Assembly: GCF_000835495.1 (NCBI RefSeq)
Contig: NW_015622544.1
Coordinates: forward strand, 3,128,855-3,192,854
Direction of reading: 5' to 3'
DNA: 64,000 nt
From: Cladophialophora immunda
Lineage: Eukaryota; Ascomycota; Eurotiomycetes; Chaetothyriales; Herpotrichiellaceae
Under the pieces are notes generated by a model. The model was not told where the DNA came from. It saw nothing but the letters and a program-made list of their open reading frames with translations, and ran no database searches. Both the position numbers and the translations under genes were made by a program. Shown here piece after piece: positions 1-10,502 of this stretch (positions are counted from its first letter, which is position 1; each line of letters begins with the position of its first letter).

Positions 1-145
1 TTCGATTGAGTCCGTTGGTGGCGAACCGGAGACTGTCGTGCAGCTTGTCGATCAGAGGCTGCTTGTGTAGTTCCTGGAAAATCAGGAGAGCGAAGAGGGT
101 CATCAGGAGAAGGGTTTGTCCCACGGAGACAGCCAGTTTCCTCAT
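1..145 (-). CDS. Partial membrane-anchored protein, N-terminus only
   Basis: An ATG at 143-145 on the minus strand opens a frame that runs off the left edge after 48 codons. The peptide begins MRKLAVSVGQ and is followed at once by a strongly hydrophobic stretch (about residues 9-23, leucine-rich), then a charged helix-like segment (QELHKQPLIDKLHD). This is the layout of a signal anchor or type II membrane segment, as in many fungal Golgi glycosyltransferases, but no catalytic domain lies inside the window and I do not recognise the family. The frame is open throughout and the start is the first ATG. Alternatives are a short secreted protein or an unrelated membrane protein. Confidence 0.45.
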   Translation of the reverse strand, partial: MRKLAVSVGQTLLLMTLFALLIFQELHKQPLIDKLHDSLRFATNGLNR

Positions 146-544
146 TGTGAAATTTCATCTAGGCTGCACAAAGAGAGGGAGAACGGGGAGACAGCTCTCG
201 CAATAGCTGGAATCCTTTTTGAAATCCACCACGTCAGGCAATTGCAGGAAGGAACGCCAGCAGCCAGCCACCCTTTCCTCCAGGAGACTTGTCCGCTTTC
301 TTATCCTCCTTGACATCTACGCAGTTTGCCCTACACATTGGACTCTGCTGATCTTGAAGCCACAGGTAAGCAGTGGCAGAGCGAACGACCAGGTTGGAAT
401 GTCTATTAATACGATTCTATCTGAACGTGTCTCAAGGACAACGGGAATACTGATATCGTGTAGGTATGCCACCCTCCCAGACGCGCACCGCTGCATCTAC
501 CATTGCAATTGCATTCGAAAGGTTTACTGTGCTGAGTGGGAAAC
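146..544. other. Intergenic, nothing recognised
   Basis: About 400 bases between the start of the partial gene at the left edge and the 3' end of the aspartic protease. Short reading frames are present on both strands but none shows family similarity. It should hold the promoter of the partial gene and the protease 3' UTR. Confidence 0.5.
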
Positions 545-2000
545 CTAAAAAGCAATCCTTTGAGTAGGATTAACCCTCTGGACAACACCGAATTGCTTCT
601 TCCCAGCATCGAAGACCTATGTTTCGTTAGGGATCAATGCCCAATCCCCAGAGAATGCCACTTACCGCGTAAACACATTTCAAAAAGGTATCACCGTAGA
701 TGTTGTATGGGAGTTTCCCTCGACCTTGAATGCCGCCGAAGACCATCCCGGTGTTCTCAAGTGGCGCGAATGCAATGTGCTCTGGCTCAATAACAATCTC
801 CGCATCACCAACCGCGAAAGCGACATTAGGAATCTTGTCCGAAGGGGTAGTGGAAGGGATCAGCCAGCCTTGCTGAGATTCATCGTACTTGGCGCCTGGG
901 ATCCCAGAGTAAATCTGCTCGACGAGATCATCATCGATGATCATCAGGGTTGTGCCAGTGTCAGCAATGGCGGTGTTTCCTGGCAACGGGATTTTCTTTC
1001 CGTTGATGGTAACGGATTCTGAAGCGAATTCCCAAAATCCGTTCCTGTCATCAACTGGCGTATAGGATATCTCTCCACCAGTCGCATGGACCACGTCGCT
1101 GTCAATACTTCCGAAGGTGAAGAAGGATTCCCCGTGGTCCGGATCTTTGACGTCTTTGTAGGAACCCATGTAGCACGTAAAGACCTCCTGGTCGTTGGGG
1201 ATATCCTCCTGGGCGATCATGTTGTCAAGAGGTGTCTTGACTGGTTCGGGGCTGACGGTGTTGATGTTGCCGAAGGCCAGGCCTAAGATGCCCTGGGAAG
1301 CAGTCTGGGTAGTGAGTGAGACGGATATACGGCTGGCTATCTCGACGGCCTGGCCTTGAATTGCAATGTCTCCAACCTTGACGGTGTCTGTAACCACTGT
1401 TCCTGATGCCGAAGAGCCATCTCCATACCGGATCTGCCAGGTGCTTCCAGCCATTGGCTTCTGGGTGGAAGATTTGCTGGGATCATAGATGGCAGCGCCC
1501 GATGCGGTTCCACTCTTCTTGGTACTGTCAGGGAGATGGCTGGACCAAACCTGGGGAGGGTTAGTTCAATGAAGGCATAAGTTACAAGAAAGCAGACATA
1601 CCCAGAAGTCGGCAGAGCCAGAGTCGAAGGTCTTTGGAGTTGTCAATACAGCACTTCCCCAAGTGATTCGTCTGTTGACTTACCACCTCAAGTTGCTGGC
1701 CAGGTGTGCCAATGGTGACCGGGCAGGTATAATAGACGTCATTCTGCTGATCTTGTGCAGTGCTTTCCCCACTAGATCAGACAAACGAACATGGTAGAGA
1801 GAGGGCGTGGCTTACACTTCAGTCGAGGAACCATCATCTTGACGTTTCATGAGGCGATTTTTCTCGTCACGATGATACCGACCCGGTCTGGCCGGGGTAA
1901 TGTTGTACTTGTTGTAGAGCCAGACAAGTGACTTGGTACCGTTGGCCTTGTAATCGGCATTGCGGCGGACGGGGACCCGGGTGACATTGGAGAGTGCCAT
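545..2000 (-). CDS. Pepsin-like aspartic protease (family A1), five exons
   Basis: Endopeptidase of the penicillopepsin/aspergillopepsin type, normally secreted or vacuolar. Proposed exons on the minus strand: 1816-2000, 1684-1771, 1602-1631, 666-1550 and 545-616, giving 419 residues. The first catalytic motif is DSG (Asp about 94) rather than the usual DTG. The flap tyrosine lies in RYGDGSS (about 143) and the second motif is ADTGTT (Asp about 298). The last exon (23 residues) is joined through a GTAAGT...ACATAG intron; without it the protein would end early and lose the VFD segment conserved in the family. The stretch before the mature domain is a propeptide ending in a basic RLMKRQDD segment. 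The ATG at 2000 has a strong GCCACCATGG context but gives no signal peptide. A hydrophobic segment lies just upstream in the same frame, which stays open back to an ATG at 2195, so the true N-terminus is uncertain. Confidence 0.85.
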
Positions 2001-3069
2001 GGTGGCGACAAGGAAGAGGTGCAAGATGAGGATACAGCTGTCGAGCAGTAAGTTGTCAGAGGTGGGCTGCCAATATAAGAAAATGAAGCGAGTGGGATAA
2101 AATGCTGAATAGAGAGACAAAGGAAGAGAACTGGGGGATTGTAGTGGGAGAGAGGAACGAAGAGCAAGAAGATGAGGCCACGCAGGCTGACACATAAAGG
2201 TCACCACCAGACAGCAGGAGCGTGTTGACAAGCTTGAAGGGAAAGTGCTCAGAGACTTACTGCAACAGCATCGTGATGGGCAGTGGCTCTTCCTGGTCAG
2301 TGGGATATCCAAGTTTGCGGAAGGCGTATGGGGAACTTCATAGACCTAGGATGCAACGGGACAGAGTAAGTCGTTGGAGGGAGCGATAGAGGGGCGCACT
2401 GTCGAGCTGATCAAAGAAAGGAATTTCGAACAGTGATGATAGAGAGCAACATGGAGAACGCGAGTTGTTTGCGTTGGATATGGACAGACCAGGATGTATA
2501 ATGAGCATCTCGCCATCTTCGTTTGTTTGTCCTCGACATTTTGTCCTACACAAATACCCAAATCTTCATCTTGTGTCTCCCAACCACTCTGTTCAAATCT
2601 TCATGGGGCTCGGAAGAGGAAGAACAAGCGAAACTTGTAGCCCCGCCTCACAGCATGTTCCTCAATTGTTTTGTTAACTTTCATCTCCAAACAGAAAGAA
2701 GCAGTCGATTGTTTCAATATCCTGGGTATCCGAGAACGAGTCGCTGTGGCATCAAAGGCCAGTCTACAACGTGAGGCCTGGAAGGTTGAGTCCTCGACTC
2801 CAGCATGGTGGCTTTCTCGTCCATGATCGTTTTCAGCGATGTAGGGAAATATGTGGTCCAAATCAGATGAGGTCGCGGAGAAAGGCAAACAGGCGTGGAG
2901 GCATCGAGCGGGTGGTGGAGTTTCGAACGAAAGAAACTTCTACTCGGAGATAAGATTAGATTTGTCGGCGACTTGGAGAAAAATTCACAGCGCAGACAAC
3001 ACCACGAGAATTTGACACGATACCGACGCTGACCAGATCAAATAATCCTCTCGGGCTGCAACGAGCACA
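2001..3069. other. Divergent promoter region between protease and UTP15
   Basis: About 1.07 kb separating two divergent genes. Proximal to the protease an open minus-strand frame continues to 2312 and may include an N-terminal extension of that protein. The remainder shows only short, unconserved frames; no repeat or RNA gene was seen. Confidence 0.5.
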
Positions 3070-4671
3070 ATGGCTGCCGATGTCCAGCCAATTGCTCAGG
3101 TCAAGTTGCCTGCTCGACCCTCTTCCCTGACGCCGGAGCAGTCGTATTGGCGGTCGTTCAAATCTCCTTTGAACATTTCCTCTCCCACAAAGCACGCCGT
3201 AACTCATATTTCCCAACCGCAGTCACTCAATGCGACCCAAAACTCTTCCGACTATTTTGCTGTGACGACTGGTGCGCGGGTGCAACTTTACTCAATTAAG
3301 ACCCGAAAAATCCTCAAGACTATCACACGATTCGACGACATTGCCTACAGCGGTGAAGCCCGATATGATGGACGAGTCCTTGCGGCAAGTGACGAGACTG
3401 GTGCAATCCAGGTCTTCGATGTCAAGTCAAGAGCTATTCTAAAGACGTGGAAAGAGCAGAAACAACCGGTACATACAGTAAGATGGAGTCCCAAGGAGAC
3501 CACCGCGTTGATGAGCTGCGGAGATGACAGAACCGTCCGACTATGGGATCTTCCGAGCGAGAGCAGTGTCGAGACGTTCCGCGGCCACCAGGATTACGTG
3601 CGGACCGGTGCTTTTCTACCAGGACAGTCAAGTAACTTGTTTGTCTCGGGCAGTTATGATCAGACCATCAAGCTCTGGGACCCTCGTACGCCAAATGCGG
3701 CGGTCATGACGTTCAAACATATTGCTGCCGTAGAAGATGTCTTATGCATGCCGTCAGGGACAACTATTCTGGCATCGGCCGAGAACCAGATTGCAGTCCT
3801 GGATATTGTGGCGGGGAGGCCGTTGCAGATGATCAAGAATCACCAAAAGACCGTTACATCGTTGTGCCTGGCATCCAATGGATCAAGGGTAGTCAGTGGT
3901 GGGCTCGATGGGCATCTCAAGGTCTTTGAAACTACGGGATGGAATGTCGTTGCCGGGTCCAAATACCCGGCTGGCATCCTTTCCTTATCTGTTATTGCCG
4001 CTGGAAATCCCCCAGAAGACAAACATGTTGTAGTGGGAATGTCCACCGGCCAACTCAGCATTAGAACACGACTTTCTGGGGAGCAAAAAGTGAAAGAGCG
4101 CGAACGACAGAAACAAATGGAAGCACTCATTGCAGGGACGATCGAGGAGTACGACAAGAAGCAAGCCAAAAAACGCCCGAGAGGACTCGAAAAGCGGCTC
4201 AGAGGACGCGACTACGCTGGCGAAGATGCAGATATCATCGTGGAAGGAAACGTGCGACCGAAACAAAAGAAGCTGGCTTTGTGGGAGAAGGAACTGCACA
4301 AAGGCAGATATCGCGAAGCATTGGATATCGCCCTGCATGGCGCAGACAGACTGACGATCGTCACCTTGCTCAACACTCTCCGCTACCGATCGGCTCTGCG
4401 TGCTGCTCTCGAAGACCGCACCGAATCAGACCTGCAGCCCATCATGCACTGGATATGGAGGAACATCTCCAACACAGCATTTGTTTCACTGTGCGTGGAA
4501 GTTGCGATGAACATCATGGATCTGTATTCAAAGCACCTGTCGGAAAGCGAGGACCTTGCAAAGCACCTGAAGAAGTTGCGAGAGCGAGTCCACGAAGAGA
4601 CAGATCGAGCAGAGCAAGCGGGAATAACAAGGGGAATGCTGGAGCTTTTGACTTCACAGCAAATTGGCTGA
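3070..4671 (+). CDS. UTP15: U3 snoRNP WD40 protein UTP15
   Basis: Single-exon gene of 533 residues, the usual length for UTP15, a component of the t-UTP/UtpA subcomplex of the small-subunit processome. It acts in the nucleolus in 18S pre-rRNA processing and rDNA transcription. The N-terminal 330 residues form WD40 repeats; recognisable blades include VHTVRWSP, CGDDRTVRLWDLPSE and VSGSYDQTIKLWDPR. A basic linker (KKQAKKRPRGLEKRLRGRDY) leads into the UTP15 C-terminal helical domain, recognisable by KLALWEKELHKGRYREALDIAL. The start is the first ATG in frame and gives the family N-terminus with an SYWRSFKSP motif. No defect is seen. This is a housekeeping gene and useful for phylogenetic placement. 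Confidence 0.93.
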   Translation: MAADVQPIAQVKLPARPSSLTPEQSYWRSFKSPLNISSPTKHAVTHISQPQSLNATQNSSDYFAVTTGARVQLYSIKTRKILKTITRFDDIAYSGEARYDGRVLAASDETGAIQVFDVKSRAILKTWKEQKQPVHTVRWSPKETTALMSCGDDRTVRLWDLPSESSVETFRGHQDYVRTGAFLPGQSSNLFVSGSYDQTIKLWDPRTPNAAVMTFKHIAAVEDVLCMPSGTTILASAENQIAVLDIVAGRPLQMIKNHQKTVTSLCLASNGSRVVSGGLDGHLKVFETTGWNVVAGSKYPAGILSLSVIAAGNPPEDKHVVVGMSTGQLSIRTRLSGEQKVKERERQKQMEALIAGTIEEYDKKQAKKRPRGLEKRLRGRDYAGEDADIIVEGNVRPKQKKLALWEKELHKGRYREALDIALHGADRLTIVTLLNTLRYRSALRAALEDRTESDLQPIMHWIWRNISNTAFVSLCVEVAMNIMDLYSKHLSESEDLAKHLKKLRERVHEETDRAEQAGITRGMLELLTSQQIG

Positions 4672-4944
4672 GCGGACATCTATCTGCTATTCATCCTTCC
4701 TGCAGGCACCGACAGGAGCCAACATTACATCGTGGAATCTGGACCATGGCACGAACCCTCGCACGCGGGCTTCGAAAACTACGTGATCGTCGCTCTCGGT
4801 TCAAAATTGCGCCGAAAATGCGGTGGCTGTCAATTGCATCATCCGATACGCGGGGCTTTTGGGCATATCGACTCGCGCGAAAATTCTTGCACTTGTGCCA
4901 TTCCTCTACCAGTTGGCGAGAAAAGTAACTCCTAAATTGAAAAC

Positions 4945-6194
4945 ATGGCGCCCAAGACGATACGATGGGGCATATTGGGCAAGTGGTGCCCGCATTCTGA
5001 TTCGAAGTGCAGCCAGCTAATGGTGGCTCAGCGACTGGGGGCATTGCCATAACCTTCACGAAAGACCTTCTGGTTGATCCTGCAACTCGCGGCGTACACG
5101 ATATCAGACACACTGTCGTTGCTGCAGCCAGTAGTTCTAGCGCCTCCCGCGCACAAGAGTTTCTGAACGAGGTCAAGGCACCTTCCACCGCTAAGGCGTA
5201 TGGTTCGTATGCGGAGCTGGTGCAACACCCGGACATCGACATTGTCTACATCGCTACACCTCATTCCCACCACTACCAGAACGCATTGCTTTGCCTCGAA
5301 GCCGGCAAGAATGTCCTCTGCGAAAAGGCCTTCACCGTCAACGCTGCCCAGGCTAAGATACTCGTCCATAAGGCGCGAGAGAAAAATCTTTTCCTGATGG
5401 AGGCAGTATGGACACGATATTTCCCCCTCTCTGTTTATGTACGTGAGGAAATAAGCTCTGGAAGATTGGGTCATGTAGTGAGGGTCTTTGCGGACAACTC
5501 TCGCCCTTCCCATCCGGAGAAGGTCTGGTCCGACGGCAAGCATAGGATGGTCAATCCAGAACTGGCAGGTGGCGCTCTTCTGGACCTGGGAATTTACAGC
5601 CTTACGTGGGTCTTTCAGACTTTGTACACCACGCAAGCGCCGGCATCTCGCCAACCACCAAAGGTTGTTTCTAGCATGGTCAAGTATCCACCAACAGGCG
5701 TTGACGAGACGACCACCATGCTTCTCACGTTCCCTCGCGACCCGGAGCAAGGAGGAGACATGCATGCTGTTGCCACCACGGGAATGCGTACGTCAAATAA
5801 CACCGATGAAAAAGGCACGTCTGGGCCAGCGATCCGAATTCAAGGCACAAAGGGAGAAATGCAGGTCTGGCCACCCGCATACCGACCAACGAAGACAAGG
5901 CTTATACTCATGGACGGCACCACGGAGGACAAGGAATGGCCACAACCTGGTCCTGGTAAAGGGAGCGGATGGTTCAACGGCTTTGGAAAGACAATGAACG
6001 CAGAAGGCGAGGGCCACGGAATGTTTTGGGAGGCGGATGAAGCCGGGAGAGCCATTGTGGAGGGACGTAAGGAGGGCAAGTATGAAAGCCTGGACGAGAG
6101 TGTGTTGATTATGGAGGTGATGGATGAGGTGAGACGGCAACATGGCTTCAGGTATCCAGAAAAGATTGAGACTACCGAAAGAGTCGAGCTCTAA
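4945..6194 (+). CDS. Gfo/Idh/MocA dehydrogenase (dihydrodiol / D-xylose dehydrogenase type)
   Basis: NAD(P)-dependent oxidoreductase related to dimeric dihydrodiol dehydrogenase and fungal NADP-dependent D-xylose 1-dehydrogenase. Exons 4945-4978 and 5032-6194 give 398 residues, typical for the family. The intron (4979-5031) begins GCAAGT and ends CAG, so it is a GC-AG intron with branch-site-like GCTAATG. Splicing restores the Rossmann motif WGILATGGIA, which neither unspliced frame contains. Other landmarks are YIATPHSHHY and the catalytic-lysine motif LCEKAFTVNA; many relatives read EKP at this point, here it is EKA, lysine kept. The C-terminal half holds the substrate domain with LDLGIYSLTWVF. 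It starts about 270 bp after UTP15 on the same strand, with no functional link apparent. Confidence 0.85.
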
Positions 6195-6888
6195 GAGGCG
6201 CCATGTCAATATCATCTCAATCGAGAACAAGAGGCCAAACAGATCAACAAAAGACACAGGTTGAGCTAGCCGTAGATGGAATGGCGCGGCTGAGCTCCAA
6301 GGCTTGGCAGTCCCAAGATCGACGTCACCTCCAAAACAATGGGAATGAATCTAATTGGCTGACACCGCTGCTCTCTGTGGTACGATGGTGAAGCTGAACT
6401 GACAGCACGCCTTCAGCCATCGTTTGATCAGTGTGCAGCCTCTCGAAGGGGAGGTAATTCTTCATTCTCGAGCGTAGACAGGAAGTCGACTGTCTCGATC
6501 AGTATCATGAACCATTTTGTCGCCTGATGTCAACAAAGCTTTCGGCTCGGAACTTCCCAGCCTTCTGCAAAATTGCATGCGTAAATACTGTGGCTGGCGC
6601 CTGGACTGCATACTTCGGACTCTCAATGCTCCCTTCGTCAGCGCAAACTCAATCCTGTCCTTCGTTCACTCCATTTCGAGAGCTTCGCTCGACATATCTC
6701 CCTCGGGAGCCATTCAATAGTTCCGTTGGAATCTACAACGTCTTCCTCAACCCGGCAACTGACACCATGTGGCCTTGACAGATCAGGACCACTATTTCTG
6801 CCGCGCATGTTGCAGCCTTCACAACAACCTCAATACCTCAGCATCGACACCGCAGGCCGGTAGCTATTCCCTCCTCTATCTTTTCAAC
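6195..6888. other. Intergenic, promoter of the C2 protein gene
   Basis: About 690 bases with only short frames and no similarity noticed. A pyrimidine-rich stretch before the ATG at 6889 (tattccctcctctatctttt) resembles a fungal promoter CT box. Confidence 0.4.
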
Positions 6889-9651
6889 ATGGCCTCCAAA
6901 TCACGAGCCCTCAATGCTGCCCATGCTGCTGGGATTTTTGCAGACATGACCCTCGACGGCCCCGAGATTGGCACCCTCGTGGCCGTGGTTGACAGGGCCA
7001 AAAACCTTCCGAATCGGAAGACCATGGGCAAGCAAGATCCTTATTGTGCTATGCGGCTGGGAAAAGAAGCCAAGAAGACGGAGACAGATAAAAGAGGCGG
7101 GCAGACACCTAGATGGTGAGGAGAACTGAGGGAAAACGCAGGCATATTGCTAACGTGCACCAGGGACCAAGAACTGCGATTCACTGTCCACGAGTCCCCC
7201 GATTATTACAAATTGAAATGCTCGGTTTTCAATGATGACAAGAAGACCGACCTCATTGGCGAAGCTTGGATTGATCTAACAGAAGTCATCATTCCAGGCG
7301 GTGGACAGAGTGATCAGTGGCGTCAATTGAACTTCAAGGGAAAATATGCTGGAGACATCCGGATCGAGCTGACATATTACGATACAAGACCGAAGCCGGA
7401 GCCTCTAGCAGAGAAGCAAAAACAAAGAGACAAATCTCATTCTATGGCCAGTGACGCCGCGAGCATACCCTCTGGCCCTCGTCAACTGGGCCCTCGTGAT
7501 ATCAAGAGGAGGCCACTTCCACCAGGTCCTGGTGGACACTCAGGTGTTCCTCCCACTCAAACTTCGGGATGGCCTAGGGAAGAGTTGACGGATACATTTC
7601 CAGGCCAGGGATATACGAATAGCAACCCTCCACCACGTCCACCAAAACAAAGGTTTGTTCCCGAGACTCCGGACGATGTTGGATATGATCTCAACCCTCG
7701 ATTCGGCCCCGACTCTTACGAACCGCCTCAAAATTCTGGCCCACCTTATCACCAAGATCAATCCTCTGGCAGATATTACGATAATTACCACGATCCAATC
7801 GCCGGGTACGGGGAGCAAGACCCATATGTGATGGATTCCTACCAGCAACCAGGACTTCTACCACAAACCCAACTACCACAGCCTATGTCAGGTCCACCGC
7901 CACCGGATCATCATTCCTCATCGGTGCCACATTCACCATACGATATGCCAGACCAGCCTCTTTATCATTCCTCTCCCCCTCGAATGACGCCTCAGGGCAC
8001 GCCACCAGCGACCGCGCAAAACCAACACTGGAACGGCAGGGGCAGCACATCTCCGATTAAGTACGCCGCCTACAGGGATAGTCCACTCCGGCAATCCATA
8101 AGTCCAAATGATATGCCTGGAGCGACTCCGCCCTACGCCGATCCACGGTTCGATGAAGATGGGTCACCACCGCCTCCTCCTGCTCACCGAGGTACGATGA
8201 CAAGGGTGCCCGCACCTTCCTCGAATTACCGAAACTCATATGGAGAACCTTCGCCACGTACTCCGGTGAAGGCCAATACCGTCGAAGGCAGGAGTCCTCT
8301 TCAGAGGCTCGAGCGTGATTATGATCCATTTCAGGCAACTCCTCCCTCCCAAGATATACAACGCCAGATTCCAACGCCGCAATCTTATGAACCAAGCCCA
8401 CCACCACCAGTTGACCATGACCGATATCCCATGTTCCCATCTGATAGGCGAAAATCCTACAATGGTGATATACACCAGCTTCAACCCACATGCACTGAAA
8501 ACGCACCTGATCAGATCTGCGATCGTAATTTCGCTGAACAACGTGATGGAGAAAACCTTCTAGAGAATTTCAGGCGTTCTACAGGCAATGAACCTCTACG
8601 ACGGGCGCAGACGTTCGACAATTTTGAATTACACGACGAAAGACACGTCCGAAGATCTGCTCCGGTCGTTGTCCGACCTCGTCCAATCACTCCCAATTCT
8701 AATCACATTATTCCTAGGAAATCAATTACCCCAACATTCGCAACGAGCGATGACCGCAACCAGATGTCTAGTGTTCCATATGGACCTGGCTCATACGATG
8801 TGTTGAACCCCGGCCCCAGTTCAACACCGGTTGACGGTGCATTCAACTCCCCAGAAGATGCGTTAGAGGTGGCTCGACAGAAGGAGGTTGACAAACTTCG
8901 AGATCAAGGTCCTATTATCGGGAATGACGGCCGAGTAATTGATCCCTCGGACCATCTTCCTTCTGATACGTGGGCGCCGGAACCGGAAAGGAAACAACGG
9001 AAACCAGAGCATGTCATTAGGATCCGGACAAGAGAAGAAGCACGAACGCACAGTCGTGCAGGATCGTCTCCAGCCTCCGTTCGACCGCACTCGATTGCGG
9101 CGTCGCCTTATCAGGTCTCTCCTAGCGCTCCGGTGTCTTCGCCGTACCAGGCGTCAACCCCTCCAGCCACGGCTCCAGTTTCACCTCAAGTTGAAGCACC
9201 GAGTGGCCGAAACAGGCTGAAGAAACCAATGCCAAACCGACCTCTCCCGACCCAACCGTACCCAAACGCTCAAGCAGGTCCAGCTGCAAGGAACAGCGCC
9301 ACAACCGAGCGACCTAGTCCCTCAAACCAACGATATACGATCCACTCTTCACCTGGAAGCGGATCACCTCAGCGATCTCCAATGTCAGAATATCAAGTTC
9401 CGCCTGCGAGCAGTTACAATCCGCGTGGCGGATATGGACCACCGCCCGGACCTCAGTACCAACTGGAATATTCGCCGTCACCGGCAAATCCGCCAGTTGA
9501 GAGGTCAATGCCGGAGAATCCCGGTTACGGCGGTGGCCCGTCGTATGATGCTGAGAACTCCCTGGCTCTTGAGCTGAGCCGGATTGACATAGGGCCGTCG
9601 AGGATGCCCAGGACGGCATTACGGCCCCAGAAAGCATATGGTGCGTATTAG
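6889..9651 (+). CDS. C2-domain ingression protein (Inn1/Fic1 type)
   Basis: Two exons (6889-7115 and 7164-9651) encode about 904 residues. The intron (48 nt) interrupts a conserved tryptophan codon; joined, the sequence reads PRWDQELRFTVHES. Residues about 20-145 form a C2 domain (GTLVAVVDRAKNLPNRK, KQDPYCAMRLG, LIGEAWIDLTEVI) like that of yeast Inn1 and fission yeast Fic1, which couple the actomyosin ring to septum formation. The remaining 750 residues are disordered and very rich in proline, serine, glutamine and tyrosine, with many PxxP stretches suited to binding SH3 domains of Cyk3/Hof1/Cdc15-type partners. The ATG chosen gives MASKSRALNAAH, directly before the C2 fold. Localisation to the septum is inferred from the family. 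Confidence 0.85.
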
Positions 9652-9956
9652 CATAGACGACGACACATAGAAAGATATGGGTGTTTTTGCAGGCGTTTTG
9701 AGCCGCTGTGTTTGGATTCAATCTCTGGAGGAGGTCGGATTGTATAACGTATCAGGGTAGTAATCGGGCCCGATCAGCACAAAAATTGGCGGTGGGGGAT
9801 AGTAGGATGGAAGTGTACATTGGCGTCGTGCCCGCAGCGGGTCGGAGAACAAAATCAAAATATCCAAGAGAGACGGAGTACACAGAAAGGGGGATCTCTG
9901 AATCATCATCTGTTTTCTGCGTTCCACTGTCGCTCGCGCTCTGACTCTGGCTCTGC
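9652..9956. other. Convergent 3' region
   Basis: About 305 bases between the 3' ends of the C2 protein gene and the DUF3253 gene. No coding signal noticed. Confidence 0.5.
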
Positions 9957-10250
9957 TCACCGCTTCCGTAACCTGACTCTGATCGGCCCTGCCACGTCCT
10001 CCATCCGCCTCTCGGCCGCCACCGGCTCCCCACGCTGCAGAACATCCACCTCGTCCCTGTCCCTGGCCGCGAACGCCATCTCGCGCAGGCGAGGCATGAG
10101 GTCGCGCCAGTGGCTGACCCCCAGCGCACGGAGGTCGGAGGGGGCCAGGGAGCGGGCGACCTCAGAAGGGCAGAGTGTCTTGGGGTACACGCGGGAGTGC
10201 AGGAAGGCGTGGAACCGGTCGTGCAGGAGGGACGGGGCGGGAGAGGACAT
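9957..10250 (-). CDS. DUF3253-domain small protein
   Basis: A 97-residue single-exon protein starting MSSPAPSLLHDRF. The core TLCPSEVARSLAPSDLRALG, then WRDLMPRLREMAFAARDRDEV and a GPIRVRLRKR ending match the DUF3253 family. That family is small, and its motif order (CPSEVAR, WR-L-P-R, a GPIR terminus) suggests a winged-helix-like fold; function is not established. Frames further upstream stay open to 10418, but the chosen ATG gives the length usual for the family. Base composition is GC-rich compared with the flanks. It is convergent with the C2 protein gene. Confidence 0.75.
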   Translation of the reverse strand: MSSPAPSLLHDRFHAFLHSRVYPKTLCPSEVARSLAPSDLRALGVSHWRDLMPRLREMAFAARDRDEVDVLQRGEPVAAERRMEDVAGPIRVRLRKR

Positions 10251-10502
10251 GATTTGTGTATTGGTTTCGAGGGGCTCGGGTAATGGTATGGTATGGTGGA
10301 GTAGAGCAGACCATGTAGAAGAGAGGGAGGAAGGGAAGAAGGGTGGGAGTTGAGGTGGATGGATGACACCATCCCGTCCCGATAAAGTTGAAGCCTTGCT
10401 TGATGAGGTAGCCAGCAAACTCTGAATTCACTTCCTTTTCCCTTTCCTTCTCGGGCCTTGCAACAAATTTCTGTTGGACTGAATTTCCCTCAACTGACTG
10501 AT
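10251..10502. other. Intergenic
   Basis: About 250 bases upstream of the DUF3253 gene. They separate it from the 3' end of the PNP pseudogene. Nothing recognised. Confidence 0.4.

Noticed and set aside
5028..5765. 245-codon minus-strand frame opposite the dihydrodiol-type dehydrogenase
   Set aside because: The opposite strand has a complete, conserved protein; this frame has none.
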